From: Mollicutes bacterium
GTDB taxonomy: Bacteria > Bacillota_I > Bacilli_A > RF39 > UBA660
NCBI GenBank assembly: GCA_004552445.1
Contig: SFOJ01000007.1
Location: forward strand, 1 to 64,000
Length of the DNA stretch: 64,000 nt
Direction of reading: 5' to 3'
Shown: positions 48,467 to 57,962 of the stretch, in pieces
Position numbering within the stretch: position 1 is the first letter of the stretch
How the letters are laid out: each line of letters begins with the position of its first letter
The notes under the pieces: generated by a model
Databases searched by the model: none
Seen by the model: the letters and a program-made list of their open reading frames with translations, nothing else
What the model was told of the DNA's origin: nothing
Position numbers and translations under genes: made by a program

Positions 48467-49314
48467 AGTTCTTTTTTATAGTTATCAATTATTTCATTCA
48501 TTAATGTTATATAGTCTTTGTTATCTTTTCTTTCATTATCTGTTAATGTGAATAGATTAGGTATAGTTATTTTAGTTAATGAATTGTCTGATATGAATTT
48601 ATTTTGTCTATCAGTTAACTCATCGCCCTCTAAATAATATACATATTTTATTTGATTTGAAGTTATCATTTTTTTAGCATCTGCGTATGCTTTATCAAGT
48701 GTTTCATTATTAGTATCTAATGATATAACATTTATATTATATTTTGTTAAGTAATTAAATACATCATTTGTAACTAATAGTGTGTTAAAATTTCCATTTT
48801 TACCTATATTATAAAATAATACATCTAATCCTGAAACTTTTTCATTTAATTTTTTATAGTTATTTTCTATTGCTTCTTTTATGTATGGATTATCATTATA
48901 TTCAATTAAACTTGATTTAATATTACTACAAAGCATTAAATAATTTGATGGGTCTAACCAAGTGCTTTCAAGTTTAGCATTTACATCCATTCCTTTGGTT
49001 GCATCTATTAATTTTAAGTCTTGATTTATATTTATCATATCTCTAGCTAAGTATGCTTCGTTTGCTATTCCTGCATATATAAATATTTCGCTATTTGCAT
49101 AAATTTCTTTTTTCTTTTGAGTTACTTCGTATTTATTGGTAGCTCCATTTGGATAAACACTTTGCACTTTAGCATAATCACTATATAATTCATTAGTAGC
49201 GTATTCTATTGGATACATGGTAGTGTATAAATATTTATCACTAAAATCATCACCAAATGTACATCCTGTCATAAATAATAAGCAGGTTAATACTGCTAAA
49301 ATTGTTTTTTTCAT
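48454..49314 (-). CDS. ZnuA/TroA-like lipoprotein with altered metal site
   Basis: 286 residues. Lipoprotein signal [18 protein letters not shown] with Cys18 as lipobox. The fold matches metal ABC-transporter binding proteins: [56 protein letters not shown] and [20 protein letters not shown]. The metal-ligand His residues of the family (PHDYE, PHVWLDP and HDAFGY positions) read NKYEV, ESTWLDP and NDVFNY here, so the usual zinc or manganese site is missing. No permease or ATPase gene is near. It overlaps yidD by 4 bases. It may bind a different ligand. Confidence 0.75.
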   Translation of the reverse strand: MKKTILAVLTCLLFMTGCTFGDDFSDKYLYTTMYPIEYATNELYSDYAKVQSVYPNGATNKYEVTQKKKEIYANSEIFIYAGIANEAYLARDMININQDLKLIDATKGMDVNAKLESTWLDPSNYLMLCSNIKSSLIEYNDNPYIKEAIENNYKKLNEKVSGLDVLFYNIGKNGNFNTLLVTNDVFNYLTKYNINVISLDTNNETLDKAYADAKKMITSNQIKYVYYLEGDELTDRQNKFISDNSLTKITIPNLFTLTDNERKDNKDYITLMNEIIDNYKKELYKK

Positions 49315-49529
49315 AAATCTTCTCCTTTAGTTACGGGGTCATATCCAAACTTTCCAAAGGGATGACACCTTAATATTCTTTTTATTCCTTTATTAATTCC
49401 CTTTAATCCATATATTTTCAAACATTCTTTCATATATTCACTGCATGTTGGTGTAAATCTGCACATAGAGTGACAATGAAGAGGTGTAACTTGATATATA
49501 TCAATTAACTTAATTAAAAAATTCTTCAT
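49311..49529 (-). CDS. yidD: Membrane protein insertion efficiency factor YidD
   Basis: 72 residues, the usual length. Signature [19 protein letters not shown] and [16 protein letters not shown], with an amphipathic N-terminal helix [10 protein letters not shown]. It helps the YidC insertase at the inner face of the membrane. It overlaps the downstream lipoprotein gene by 4 bases. Confidence 0.95.
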   Translation of the reverse strand: MKNFLIKLIDIYQVTPLHCHSMCRFTPTCSEYMKECLKIYGLKGINKGIKRILRCHPFGKFGYDPVTKGEDL

Positions 49530-49615
49530 ATAAATATTATATAATATTATTTGGTAAAAATAAATATCAAATGGTTAAATTATATGTTATACTAGACATA
49601 AGAGTAGAGGTTGTT

Positions 49616-50038
49616 ATGAGTTATAAATGTTATAATTGTGGTAAGAAATTTGATGAAGATATTGAATCATGTGATAAATGTGGTGCAAAAAAGGTAAAGT
49701 TTAATTCTAATGAATTAAGTTCTAACATAATTAGTTCTAATAAATTAGATAGTAGTAGTGATGAAGTTGATAATCACAATTTTTCATTTGTTCCAATATT
49801 TGTTGTTGCTAATATTGGTTGTTTAGTTTTATCATTTATTTCATTTCCAAATTTACATTATGTTTTTTTGTTTATTGGAATTGCTTTTGTTTGCGCTGGA
49901 ATAGGCAAGTTAGTATATCCTACAAGTAAAATAATATATTACATGTTTCGAATTGAAATAACATTATTATTTTGGTTTGTAATTGCAATCTATTATCTTA
50001 TTAAAGGACTCATATTAAGGTTGGATAGTAGCCGCTAG
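49616..50038 (+). CDS. Zinc-ribbon membrane protein
   Basis: 140 residues from ATG 49616, with AGAGG eight bases upstream; the longer frame from 49571 is rejected. An N-terminal zinc ribbon (CYNCGKKFDEDIESCDKCGAKK) precedes a Ser/Asn linker and three membrane helices (FVPIFVVANIGCLVLSFISF, YVFLFIGIAFVCAGIGKLVY, ITLLFWFVIAIYYLIKGLIL). Function unknown. Confidence 0.7.
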   Translation: MSYKCYNCGKKFDEDIESCDKCGAKKVKFNSNELSSNIISSNKLDSSSDEVDNHNFSFVPIFVVANIGCLVLSFISFPNLHYVFLFIGIAFVCAGIGKLVYPTSKIIYYMFRIEITLLFWFVIAIYYLIKGLILRLDSSR

Positions 50039-50055
50039 AAAATATTTTAATTTTA

Positions 50056-50064
50056 TGTTATAAT
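50056..50064 (+). promoter_or_regulatory. Extended -10 promoter of rnc
   Basis: TGT then TATAAT (50059-50064), 17 bases before ATG 50081. Confidence 0.5.
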
Positions 50065-50080
50065 TTTTGGAGTGATGACT

Positions 50081-50728
50081 ATGAAAGATATATTTAAAAA
50101 GTTTAATATAGAAATTAAGAATGAAGATTTATTAAGAGTTGCTTTAACTCATTCTAGTTATTCTAATGAACATGGATGTGAATGTTATGAAAGATTAGAA
50201 TATTTAGGTGATGCTGTTTTAGAAATAGTATGTAGTGATTATTTATTTAAAAATACTAGTTATCCTGAAGGAGAGATGAGTAGACTTAGAAGTTTATATG
50301 TATGTGAAAATGCATTATATGAATATTCTAAAGAAATAAATCTTAAAGATTATATATATTTGGGTAATGGAATAAATGAAGCTAATAAAACTATAATAGC
50401 GGATGTATTTGAGGCTTGTATGGCTGTTATATATTTAGAACAAGGGCTTGATACTGTTAAAAAATTATTTCATGATATGATTGTTCCTTATATTGAAAAT
50501 CATGAAGACTTTTTAATGGATTATAAAAGTTTACTTCAAGAAAGTGTTCAAACTGTTAAGAAAAGTGTTACTTATAACTTAATTGAAGAAAGTGGACCTG
50601 CACACCATAAAGAATTTAAAGTAGAAGTTATAATAGATGGACTTGTATATGGTATAGGAATAGGCAATTCTAAAAAAGAAGCTGAACAAGATGCTGCTAA
50701 AAAAGCATATATGAAAAGAGCAAAGTAA
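50081..50728 (+). CDS. rnc: Ribonuclease III
   Basis: 215 residues from ATG 50081 with TTGGAG upstream. The signature ERLEYLGDAVLEIVCSDYLF holds the catalytic Glu/Asp, with the second acidic cluster ADVFEACMAVIYLEQG. A double-stranded-RNA-binding domain covers the last 65 residues (DYKSLLQESVQ ... GIGNSKKEAEQDAAKKAY). It processes rRNA and other double-stranded RNA. It lies just upstream of smc as in other Firmicutes. Confidence 0.96.
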   Translation: MKDIFKKFNIEIKNEDLLRVALTHSSYSNEHGCECYERLEYLGDAVLEIVCSDYLFKNTSYPEGEMSRLRSLYVCENALYEYSKEINLKDYIYLGNGINEANKTIIADVFEACMAVIYLEQGLDTVKKLFHDMIVPYIENHEDFLMDYKSLLQESVQTVKKSVTYNLIEESGPAHHKEFKVEVIIDGLVYGIGIGNSKKEAEQDAAKKAYMKRAK

Positions 50729-50731
50729 GAT

Positions 50732-50762
50732 AAAATGGTATAAAAGTTACCATTTTTCTTTT
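50732..50762 (+). terminator. Terminator after rnc
   Basis: AAATGGTA (50733-50740) pairs with TACCATTT (50748-50755), then T-rich. Confidence 0.75.
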
Positions 50763-50778
50763 TAATAAAAAAAAATTA

Positions 50779-50787
50779 TGATATAAT
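50779..50787 (+). promoter_or_regulatory. Extended -10 promoter of smc
   Basis: TGA then TATAAT (50782-50787), 33 bases before the ATG. Confidence 0.5.
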
Positions 50788-50820
50788 GATTAAGAGATTA
50801 AAAATAGAAGTGGTGATATT

Positions 50821-53751
50821 ATGTACATAAAAGAAATTAGACTACATGGATTTAAGAGTTTTGCTGATAAAACAGTTATTGAATTAAATCAATCATTTAC
50901 TGGTATAGTTGGACCTAATGGTTCAGGTAAAAGCAACATTGTTGATGCTATTAGATGGGTGCTTGGAGAGCAAAGTATTAAAACCCTTCGTGGTAGTAAT
51001 AATATGGCAGATGTAGTATTTACTGGTTCTTCTTCTAGACCTGCTTCTAATTTTGCATCTGTTATGATTGTGTTTGATAATAGTGATAGAACTTTAAATA
51101 TAGATTATGCTGAAGTATCTGTTAAGAGAGTTGTATATAAAACAGGAGAGAATGAGTATTATATAAACTCTGAAAAATGTAGACTTAAAGATATTACAAA
51201 TTTATTTATGGATTCAAGAAGTAGTAAAGAATCATTTAATATCGTACCACAAAATAAAATAGACCAAATATTAAGTGAAAAACCAGAAGAAAGAAGAGTT
51301 ATATTTGAAGATGCTGCTGGTGTACTAAAATATAAAAAAAGAAAAGAAGAAAGTCTTTTAAAATTATCTAAAACTCATGATAATATTGAAAGAATTAATT
51401 TAATAATTAGTGAAAATTCTGAAAACTTATTACCACTTGAAGAAGCTGCCAGAAAAGCTCGTGAATATAAAGAAGCTTTAAGTGAACTTGAAAATGTTGA
51501 AATTGCTTTAATTGCCAAAGACATTACTACTTTTAGTAGTGAAGTTGAGATTAAAAAGAATAAAAAACTAAAACTTGAAGAAGAATTATCTAAATTAAAT
51601 AGTAATTCTACAAGTGATAATACTGAAGTTGAAAAAGTTAAACTTGATATATTAAATCTTGATGAAAAAATTAAAAAAACAAGTTCTGAAATATTTAAAA
51701 TTAATGAAACTTTGCTTGATTTAAGTAATAAAAAAACTTTGATGACTGAACGTAATAAATATGATAAAACTTCTGAAGCAGTCAAAAATAATATTATTAA
51801 ACTTAAGGATAGAGAAGGTGAACTTAAAAATAATATTTCTGTTATAAATGTAGATATTGAATCTTTAAATAATAATAGAATAATTATTAAAGACAAACTT
51901 GATAGTTTGACTAAAGATTATAATACATTGAATACTACACGTGAGAAGTATAATTTTGAATTAAATCAAAAACGCAAAAACTTAATGGAAGTTAAAAATA
52001 AAATTGACGTACTTGAAAATAATATAGCAAGTATGAATAAAATTCCTTATAGTGTTCGCTCAATCATAGATAATCCAACTCTTAGAGGTATTCATAATAT
52101 ATTAGGTAATTTAGTTGATACTAAGGATGAATATGTATCAATGTTAGAGGTTGCTCTTGGTGCCTCATCAAACAATATAGTTGTTAATGATGAAGCATGT
52201 GCTAAAGAAGCTATTGAATATTTAAAGAGTCATAACAAAGGAAGAGCAACATTTTTTCCACTTAATGTAATAAAACCAAAAAGTGTAGATCCAGAAACAT
52301 TAAGAATAGTAGAAAATATAATTGGTTTTGTAGGTATCGCGAGTGATTTAGTTACATATGATTCTAAATATTATAATATAGTTATGAATCAACTTGGAAA
52401 TATTATTGTTGCTGGTAATATTACTACTGCGATACAAATAAGTAAAAAGATAAATCATAGATATAGAGTAATATCACTTGATGGTGAACTTATACATGTT
52501 GGTGGTATTATGACAGGTGGTAGTTTAAAGACATCAAATTCATTTATAAGTGATAAATATGAACTTGAAAAACTTAAATTAAGTACTGAAGCTTTGGTAA
52601 ATGATATAAGAGAAAATGAAAAGAAAGTCTTATCCTATGAAGATGATCTAAATATAATTAAGGATAATATTTATAAACTTAATATAGAACTTGTAACTAA
52701 TAATGAAACAGTTAATTCTAAAAAAATACAACTTGATAATATAACTAATGAATATAATATGGTTTTAAATGAAATTAATAATTTAAGTGAAAATAATTTA
52801 GATAAAGAACTTAATAGGGTAATTGAAGATTATTATAATCATGAACAAGAAAAAACACTTCTTGAAAAGAATTTAGAGATTTATAATAAAGAAAGATTTG
52901 ATCTTAATAATACTTTAAATGAACTTGAAGCTGCTATTAAGAAAATGAATAGTGAATATAATAACTTATCTAGTGAGATAAATAGTTTAGAATTGGATAT
53001 TACCAAACTTGATATGTCTCTTGATAGTTTACTTACTAGACTTAGTGAAGATTATAGTTTAGGTTATGAAAGAGCAAGTAAAGAATATGTTCTTGAGATT
53101 GATGAAGATGTTGCTCGTAGTAAAGTATCAATATTAAGGCGTAAAATTAAATCTCTTGGAGATGTTAATTTAGGAAGTATAGAAGAGTATGAGAGAATAT
53201 CTACTAGAGTTAATTTCTTAAATAAACAAAAGGAAGATTTAGAAAAGAGTGAAACGGATTTATTAACTATTATTGATGATATGGATGATGTTATGAAAGA
53301 TAAATTTGAAGAGTCATTTAATAATATTAATATAGAATTTGGAAAAGTATTTAAAACATTATTTAAGGGTGGAAGTGCACATCTAGAGTTAACTGATCCT
53401 AATAATATTCTTGAAACTGGTATAGATATTATTGCTATACCTCCAGGAAAAAACCAAAAACCACTTAGTTTACTTTCTGGTGGTGAGAGAACTATGACGG
53501 CAATTAGTTTATTATTCTCAATTATGAATCTTGAAAAAGTACCATTTGTAATACTAGATGAGGTTGAGAGTGCACTTGATGAAAATAATGCTACTATATT
53601 TGGAGAATATTTACATAATTATAAAAATAGAACTCAATTACTTGTTATAACACATAAAAAGAAAACAATGGAATTCTTAGATAGATTATATGGTGTTACA
53701 ATGCAAGAGAGTGGTGTTAGTAAATTAGTTAGTGTAAAACTTGATAATTAG
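50821..53751 (+). CDS. smc: Chromosome segregation ATPase SMC, short-arm form
   Basis: 976 residues, about 200 shorter than usual bacterial SMC. N-terminal head HGFKSFADKT, Walker A GPNGSGKSNIVDAIRWVLGEQS (split here: GPNGSGKSNIVDA), first coiled coil (about 165-395), hinge around 400-580 (RSIIDNPTLRGIHNILGNLV ... GGIMTGGSL), second coiled coil, then the C-terminal head with signature LLSGGERTMTAISLLF and Walker B FVILDEVESALDE. The length missing is in the coiled-coil arms. It condenses and loops the chromosome, with ScpA and ScpB (not in the window). Confidence 0.96.
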   Translation: MYIKEIRLHGFKSFADKTVIELNQSFTGIVGPNGSGKSNIVDAIRWVLGEQSIKTLRGSNNMADVVFTGSSSRPASNFASVMIVFDNSDRTLNIDYAEVSVKRVVYKTGENEYYINSEKCRLKDITNLFMDSRSSKESFNIVPQNKIDQILSEKPEERRVIFEDAAGVLKYKKRKEESLLKLSKTHDNIERINLIISENSENLLPLEEAARKAREYKEALSELENVEIALIAKDITTFSSEVEIKKNKKLKLEEELSKLNSNSTSDNTEVEKVKLDILNLDEKIKKTSSEIFKINETLLDLSNKKTLMTERNKYDKTSEAVKNNIIKLKDREGELKNNISVINVDIESLNNNRIIIKDKLDSLTKDYNTLNTTREKYNFELNQKRKNLMEVKNKIDVLENNIASMNKIPYSVRSIIDNPTLRGIHNILGNLVDTKDEYVSMLEVALGASSNNIVVNDEACAKEAIEYLKSHNKGRATFFPLNVIKPKSVDPETLRIVENIIGFVGIASDLVTYDSKYYNIVMNQLGNIIVAGNITTAIQISKKINHRYRVISLDGELIHVGGIMTGGSLKTSNSFISDKYELEKLKLSTEALVNDIRENEKKVLSYEDDLNIIKDNIYKLNIELVTNNETVNSKKIQLDNITNEYNMVLNEINNLSENNLDKELNRVIEDYYNHEQEKTLLEKNLEIYNKERFDLNNTLNELEAAIKKMNSEYNNLSSEINSLELDITKLDMSLDSLLTRLSEDYSLGYERASKEYVLEIDEDVARSKVSILRRKIKSLGDVNLGSIEEYERISTRVNFLNKQKEDLEKSETDLLTIIDDMDDVMKDKFEESFNNINIEFGKVFKTLFKGGSAHLELTDPNNILETGIDIIAIPPGKNQKPLSLLSGGERTMTAISLLFSIMNLEKVPFVILDEVESALDENNATIFGEYLHNYKNRTQLLVITHKKKTMEFLDRLYGVTMQESGVSKLVSVKLDN

Positions 53752-53768
53752 TTTCACTAACTTTTTTA
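53728..53768 (+). terminator. Terminator after smc
   Basis: GTTAGTG (53728-53734) pairs with CACTAAC (53755-53761), followed by TTTTTT. The stem overlaps the end of smc. Confidence 0.65.
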
Positions 53769-53772
53769 TTGC

Positions 53773-53799
53773 AAAAAAAATAAGACTTAATGTCTTATT
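53773..53799 (-). terminator. Terminator of the minus-strand membrane-anchored gene
   Basis: On the minus strand AATAAGAC, short loop, GTCTTATT, then TTTTTT. Confidence 0.8.
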
Positions 53800-54706
53800 T
53801 AGTTATTACTATTTCTGTTACGTTATTTTTAACTGTTAATTTTTCAATTGATGTAACATCTTTATTAATAGTAATTTTTATATTTTCAAATTGTTGGTTT
53901 GAATTTAAATCTTTAATATTTGTATTGAATTTAATAAGAGTTTCTTCGTTAGTTAATATTTTAATTACATTTGATACTGAAATATAATTATTATTGTTTT
54001 GATTAGTATCAACTATATATATTGTATATTCTTTAGTATTTTCTGTTACATATAAAGTAATTGTATCTTTTTGAATTAATGATTCTTTTTGTGTAGTTAA
54101 ATCATTTTTTAATGTATTTAAATCTTCTTCGTTTATTGATACTATTGTGTTTTCTGTATTATTTTCATTATTTTTAATTCCATCTATAATTGATTTATTT
54201 ATGTCTATATATATTTCATTTCCATTTGTTACACTTTTAATTTGAACTCCTTCTAAAATAGTTGTGTTAAAGAAGTCTTCTAATTTGTATCTATTAAATA
54301 CTTCTCCTTCTGTGTGACCATTTACTATTGAAACAGATTCAATCATTGATTTAATAATTAAGTTTGCTGTTGCTTCATCTGCTGTACTATATTTCATATA
54401 TAATACTTTTTCTGAAGCTATATTTTGATAATCAAATGTGAATGATGCTGTTGCTCCTGAAGTTTTATAATTAACAACTATTTGAGTTTCTTTTATTTCT
54501 GCACTAATATCAATTCCTGCTTTTTTATATGCTTCTAATCCTTTTAAATTGTTAAATTTTTCAACTATAGGTTTTAAATTATGCCTTACTTCTCCTTTAA
54601 TTCCATGTCCATTTAAATAGGAATAATATCCAAATCCTGCTAAGCTTAAAACTACTATCCAGATAATTCCCCAAAATATTAATCTTGTTTTATTTCCCTT
54701 TTTCAT
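53795..54706 (-). CDS. Membrane-anchored extracellular protein
   Basis: 303 residues. A basic start MKKGNKTR and a membrane anchor LIFWGIIWIVVLSLAGFGYYSYL lead to an Asn/Thr/Ile-rich extracellular domain without Cys. Family unknown. Preceded by AGGAGAT-type ribosome site on the minus strand; single gene with its own terminator. Confidence 0.65.
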   Translation of the reverse strand: MKKGNKTRLIFWGIIWIVVLSLAGFGYYSYLNGHGIKGEVRHNLKPIVEKFNNLKGLEAYKKAGIDISAEIKETQIVVNYKTSGATASFTFDYQNIASEKVLYMKYSTADEATANLIIKSMIESVSIVNGHTEGEVFNRYKLEDFFNTTILEGVQIKSVTNGNEIYIDINKSIIDGIKNNENNTENTIVSINEEDLNTLKNDLTTQKESLIQKDTITLYVTENTKEYTIYIVDTNQNNNNYISVSNVIKILTNEETLIKFNTNIKDLNSNQQFENIKITINKDVTSIEKLTVKNNVTEIVITK

Positions 54707-54774
54707 ATATCTTATCTCCTAGAATAATTATAAACAAAATAATAAGAAAAGTAAACAAATTATTTTATTATAAT

Positions 54775-55479
54775 TTACATCACTTCTTTTATTTTAGTTA
54801 TTATCATTTCTATACATTCTTCAATTATAGTGTCAAGTTCATTTTTAGTAAAAAGACAATATTTATGTTTGAATATTTTTTCATATAAACTTAATTTATT
54901 AAACTTAGTAAATTCATTATTTAAATAGTAAAATCTATGATCAATAAGCTCATCAGTAAGAAAGTTATCTTTTAGATATTTAGAATTTTCTTTTATTAAC
55001 TCTTTATTTTTTGGAATAGAAACATAACCATCATTAAATAAGTATTTACCATATAATTCAAAGTCTTTATGTTTATATTTCCTTTTTAATCTTTTTTTAT
55101 CTTCAATATCTATTTTTAATATTTTATTATTAAATTTTATTCCAATTATATTATTATTTTTATTTTGTATCCATTTAGTGGTATAAATCTTTTCATTATA
55201 AAATTGGTCTGTTAGTAGATGAGAGTAGTATCCTAGTATTAAATGGTTATTTAGTTTATCTTTATATGTATTTAAGAATTTATCTATATCTATCATTTTT
55301 TCTTGTGGAACAGTTGGAAAGGGTAGTTCTTCATTATAAAAATGTGCATCGTATCTTGATATTTTAGTTCCTTTATCTACATCTGGTATTAAGTTTCCAT
55401 ATAAAAATAAGTCTTCGTTAAGTTTTAATTTTGTATTTGCTTTTTTAGCAATAGCTAAATGTACTGACCAACTTGGCAT
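54775..55479 (-). CDS. Zinc-dependent phospholipase C-like protein
   Basis: 234 residues from ATG 55479, with AGGAGTTGAT upstream. The N-terminus MPSWSVHLAIAKKANTKL ... FLYGNLIPDVDKG is the conserved opening of the Zn-dependent PLC-like family (Trp near the N-terminus, HLAIA, GNxxPD). Further possible metal ligands are in HLILGYYSHLLTDQFYNE, where His and Asp line up with the family HxxxD. There is no signal peptide, so it probably acts inside the cell. Substrate unknown. Confidence 0.75.
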   Translation of the reverse strand: MPSWSVHLAIAKKANTKLKLNEDLFLYGNLIPDVDKGTKISRYDAHFYNEELPFPTVPQEKMIDIDKFLNTYKDKLNNHLILGYYSHLLTDQFYNEKIYTTKWIQNKNNNIIGIKFNNKILKIDIEDKKRLKRKYKHKDFELYGKYLFNDGYVSIPKNKELIKENSKYLKDNFLTDELIDHRFYYLNNEFTKFNKLSLYEKIFKHKYCLFTKNELDTIIEECIEMIITKIKEVM

Positions 55480-55529
55480 ATAATCAACTCCTAGTTTACT
55501 ATATATGATTATATCATTTATTATGCAAA

Positions 55530-55556
55530 GTAAAAAACTCATAAAGAGTTTTTTAC
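55530..55556 (-). terminator. Terminator after the glycosyltransferase gene (minus)
   Basis: On the minus strand AAAAAACTC, TTTAT loop, GAGTTTTTT. Confidence 0.8.
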
Positions 55557-56620
55557 GTAAAATATTTTTTATTGTTTTTAATTCTGTCATTATTTGGGTT
55601 TATTTTAAGTGCTTTGTTTAAATACTTGAGCCCTTCTTTTTTGTTTCCAATCATGTAATAATTTATACTCATTATATCGTAGATTGTTTCATTCCAACTG
55701 TGTTCTGAATTTATGTATGAATATACTCTTGCTTTTATTTTTAATGCTTTCTTTCCATATTTAATACTTTCTTCATAGTTTTTTAGGTTATATTCTAGTA
55801 TCATTCTTTCAGTGAAAGCATCTCTTAAATAGGGTGCTTCTGCCATTGCTTTATCTAACCACATGCGAGCTTCATCATATCTTTTTAATTTTATGTATGA
55901 AGCAGCGATAAATCTCATAGATGCACATCTTTCATCTTTCCATGTTGCAGAAGGAAGAGATAAATGCTTTATTAGAGTGTCTATACATTCATTCCATTTT
56001 CCATAGTACATATATTCTCTTCCTAAATAGTGCATGTTTCTGTCATCAGTTGGATCTTCTTTAATAGATAGTTCCAGAAGAGGAAGATAACTGCTTCTTG
56101 ATTTAGTTGAGTCTGGGTAATGATTAATTATTATATTGTCTGTTGTTAGAGAAAATTCTTCTTTTAATTGAGTTAGTATTTCATGAACTGGATGAGTCCA
56201 TTTATAGTAACCATTCTTGTGTATTTTATTAGCATAAAAACTTATTATTGGTTTATTATTTTCATCAAGACTCCAGTTATATTTATAGTTTATTCTTGTT
56301 ATTTTATCATTCCATATTTTATGTAGTTCTTCTTTCCATCCAGGTAACATTATTTCATCTAAGTCTAAACATATACATATGTCTGCGTCTTTTGGTATTA
56401 ATTTCATTGATTCGTTACGGGCTACGTCAAATCTCCATGGTTTTATTATTTTTTGTTTAACTTTTATATTTAATTTTTTTAATATTTCTAAGCTATCGTC
56501 TTCTGATCCTGTGTCTAGAACACATATATAGTCAGCTCCTTTTATTGATTCATACCATCTTTTAATGAATTTTGATTCATTTTTACAAATAGCATAAATA
56601 CATACTTTATATTTTTTCAT
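55553..56620 (-). CDS. Family 2 glycosyltransferase with C-terminal TPR repeats
   Basis: 355 residues. GT-A domain (1-185): ICKNESKFIKRWYESIKGADYICVLDTGSEDDSLEIL, then the metal-binding DxD-like motif CLDLDEIMLPGW and WTHPVHEIL. The C-terminal half (195-350) is TPR-like (NMHYLGREYMYYGKWNECI, KLKRYDEARMWLDKAM, KNYEESIKYGKKALKI). It resembles glycosyltransferases that decorate Firmicutes surface proteins. Its ATG overlaps the stop of the collagen-like gene (TAATG), so the two are made together and the collagen-like protein is the likely acceptor. Confidence 0.85.
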   Translation of the reverse strand: MKKYKVCIYAICKNESKFIKRWYESIKGADYICVLDTGSEDDSLEILKKLNIKVKQKIIKPWRFDVARNESMKLIPKDADICICLDLDEIMLPGWKEELHKIWNDKITRINYKYNWSLDENNKPIISFYANKIHKNGYYKWTHPVHEILTQLKEEFSLTTDNIIINHYPDSTKSRSSYLPLLELSIKEDPTDDRNMHYLGREYMYYGKWNECIDTLIKHLSLPSATWKDERCASMRFIAASYIKLKRYDEARMWLDKAMAEAPYLRDAFTERMILEYNLKNYEESIKYGKKALKIKARVYSYINSEHSWNETIYDIMSINYYMIGNKKEGLKYLNKALKINPNNDRIKNNKKYFT

Positions 56621-57210
56621 TATGCTGATGGTCCTGTAGGTCCAGTAGGTCCAGTTGGTCCAGTTGGTCCTGTTTCTCCCGTAGCACCAGCAGCACCAGT
56701 AAGTCCAGTTGGTCCAGTAGGTCCTTGTGGTATAGTTAAATTAATCACATAATTTGGTGCTGTCCCCGTGATAGTAGCTGCTGCTTCAGTTCCTGGAGCT
56801 CCAGTAGTTACAGTGCCGATAGATAGAGTAGGTGTTTCCCCTGCAGGGCCTGCTTCACCAGTATCTCCTGTAGGTCCTTGTATTCCTTGAGGACCTTGAA
56901 TTCCTTGTGGTCCAGTTGGACCAGTAGGTCCCGTAGGTCCCTGTATTCCTTGAAGACCTTGAATTCCTTGTGGTCCGGTTGGACCAGTAGGTCCCTGTAT
57001 TCCTTGAAGGCCTTGAATTCCTTGTAGTCCAGTTGGACCAGTAGGCCCTGTAGGTCCCTGTATTCCTTGAGGACCTTGAATTCCTTGTGGTCCAGTAGGC
57101 CCTGTAGCACCACCACTAGGTCCTGTAGGTCCTGTTGGGCCAGTTGCACCAAAACAAGTATAAAATGGTGGGAATACTTTTATTTTTTTATTACAATTAC
57201 AATTATTCAT
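56620..57210 (-). CDS. Collagen-like surface or spore-coat protein (GPT/GIQ repeats)
   Basis: 196 residues. A short N-terminus [24 protein letters not shown] is followed by Gly-X-Y repeats ([22 protein letters not shown]) over about 20-120. A short non-collagen segment ([21 protein letters not shown] ... TIPQGPTG) interrupts at about 128-165 and more GPT repeats end the protein. Gly-X-Thr triplets are known glycosylation sites in BclA-type exosporium proteins. The DNA is much richer in G+C than its surroundings because of the repeats. No signal peptide or sorting signal is seen, as expected for a mother-cell protein added to the spore surface. Confidence 0.85.
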   Translation of the reverse strand: MNNCNCNKKIKVFPPFYTCFGATGPTGPTGPSGGATGPTGPQGIQGPQGIQGPTGPTGPTGLQGIQGLQGIQGPTGPTGPQGIQGLQGIQGPTGPTGPTGPQGIQGPQGIQGPTGDTGEAGPAGETPTLSIGTVTTGAPGTEAAATITGTAPNYVINLTIPQGPTGPTGLTGAAGATGETGPTGPTGPTGPTGPSA

Positions 57211-57270
57211 ATTTCCTCCTATAATATTATATTTTTATTATTGTAGAAGGTATATTCTAAAAACCTATAA

Positions 57271-57298
57271 TAAAAAACAAGTGATTTTTCACTTGTTA
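57271..57298 (-). terminator. Terminator after def (minus)
   Basis: ACAAGTGA (57277-57284) pairs with TCACTTGT (57289-57296); on the minus strand a T-tract follows. Confidence 0.75.
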
Positions 57299-57847
57299 TA
57301 TAGCTCTCATGTTTTCTTGATTTTTAAATGGATTTTTAGGATCTATTTTGTCCGTAAATAGTATTCCATTTAGATGATCTATTTCATGTTGAAATGCTAC
57401 TGCAATTTCTTCACGTACTCTTTTTGTTACTTTATTTCCTTCTTCGTCCTGATATTCAACTGTTATTCTTGCATATCTTGGAACAATTCCTTCTACATAT
57501 CTAGTAACACTTAAACATCCTTCTCCTTCTTCCACATATACTTGTTCTTCAGAATGTGAAATAATCTTTGGATTAATAACTTTATATTCTTCAAATGTTC
57601 CATCATCTCTTTTATATGAAATTACGAAAAATCTTTTTGAAACTCCAAGTTGTATAGCTGCAAGGCCCATACCAGCTCTTATATTATATTTTTTAGCATA
57701 TTCTTCATCTTGACTTAATCTAAGATACATAATCATGTTATTAATTAAATATAAGTCTTCTTCTGATAGAGGAAATGTAACTTCTTTACTTGCTTTTTTA
57801 AGTGTTTTTATATCTTTTTCATTTAATATATCAGACTCTTTTATCAT
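57296..57847 (-). CDS. def: Peptide deformylase
   Basis: 183 residues from ATG 57847 behind AGGAGGAAA; a longer frame to 57898 has no site. The three deformylase motifs are present: GMGLAAIQLG, EGEGCLSV and QHEIDHLNG (metal His and catalytic Glu). The extended length and EGCLSV fit the type 2 deformylases of Gram-positive bacteria. It removes formyl from nascent proteins. Single gene. Confidence 0.96.
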   Translation of the reverse strand: MIKESDILNEKDIKTLKKASKEVTFPLSEEDLYLINNMIMYLRLSQDEEYAKKYNIRAGMGLAAIQLGVSKRFFVISYKRDDGTFEEYKVINPKIISHSEEQVYVEEGEGCLSVTRYVEGIVPRYARITVEYQDEEGNKVTKRVREEIAVAFQHEIDHLNGILFTDKIDPKNPFKNQENMRAI

Positions 57848-57962
57848 ATTCTTTTTCCTCCTGTGTAGTATTTTATCAAAAAAGTACAAATATTTCAAAT
57901 TTTATTGAAAAAAAGAGTTAATAATTATATAATATTTTTAGTAGAAAATAGGAGTTGGGTAT

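Noticed and set aside
51375..51896. Minus-strand 173-codon ORF opposite smc
   Set aside because: Antisense to the charged coiled coil; no start signals or family.
56808..57152. Second minus-strand ORF inside the collagen-like gene
   Set aside because: It is a frame-shifted shadow of the Gly-X-Y repeats.
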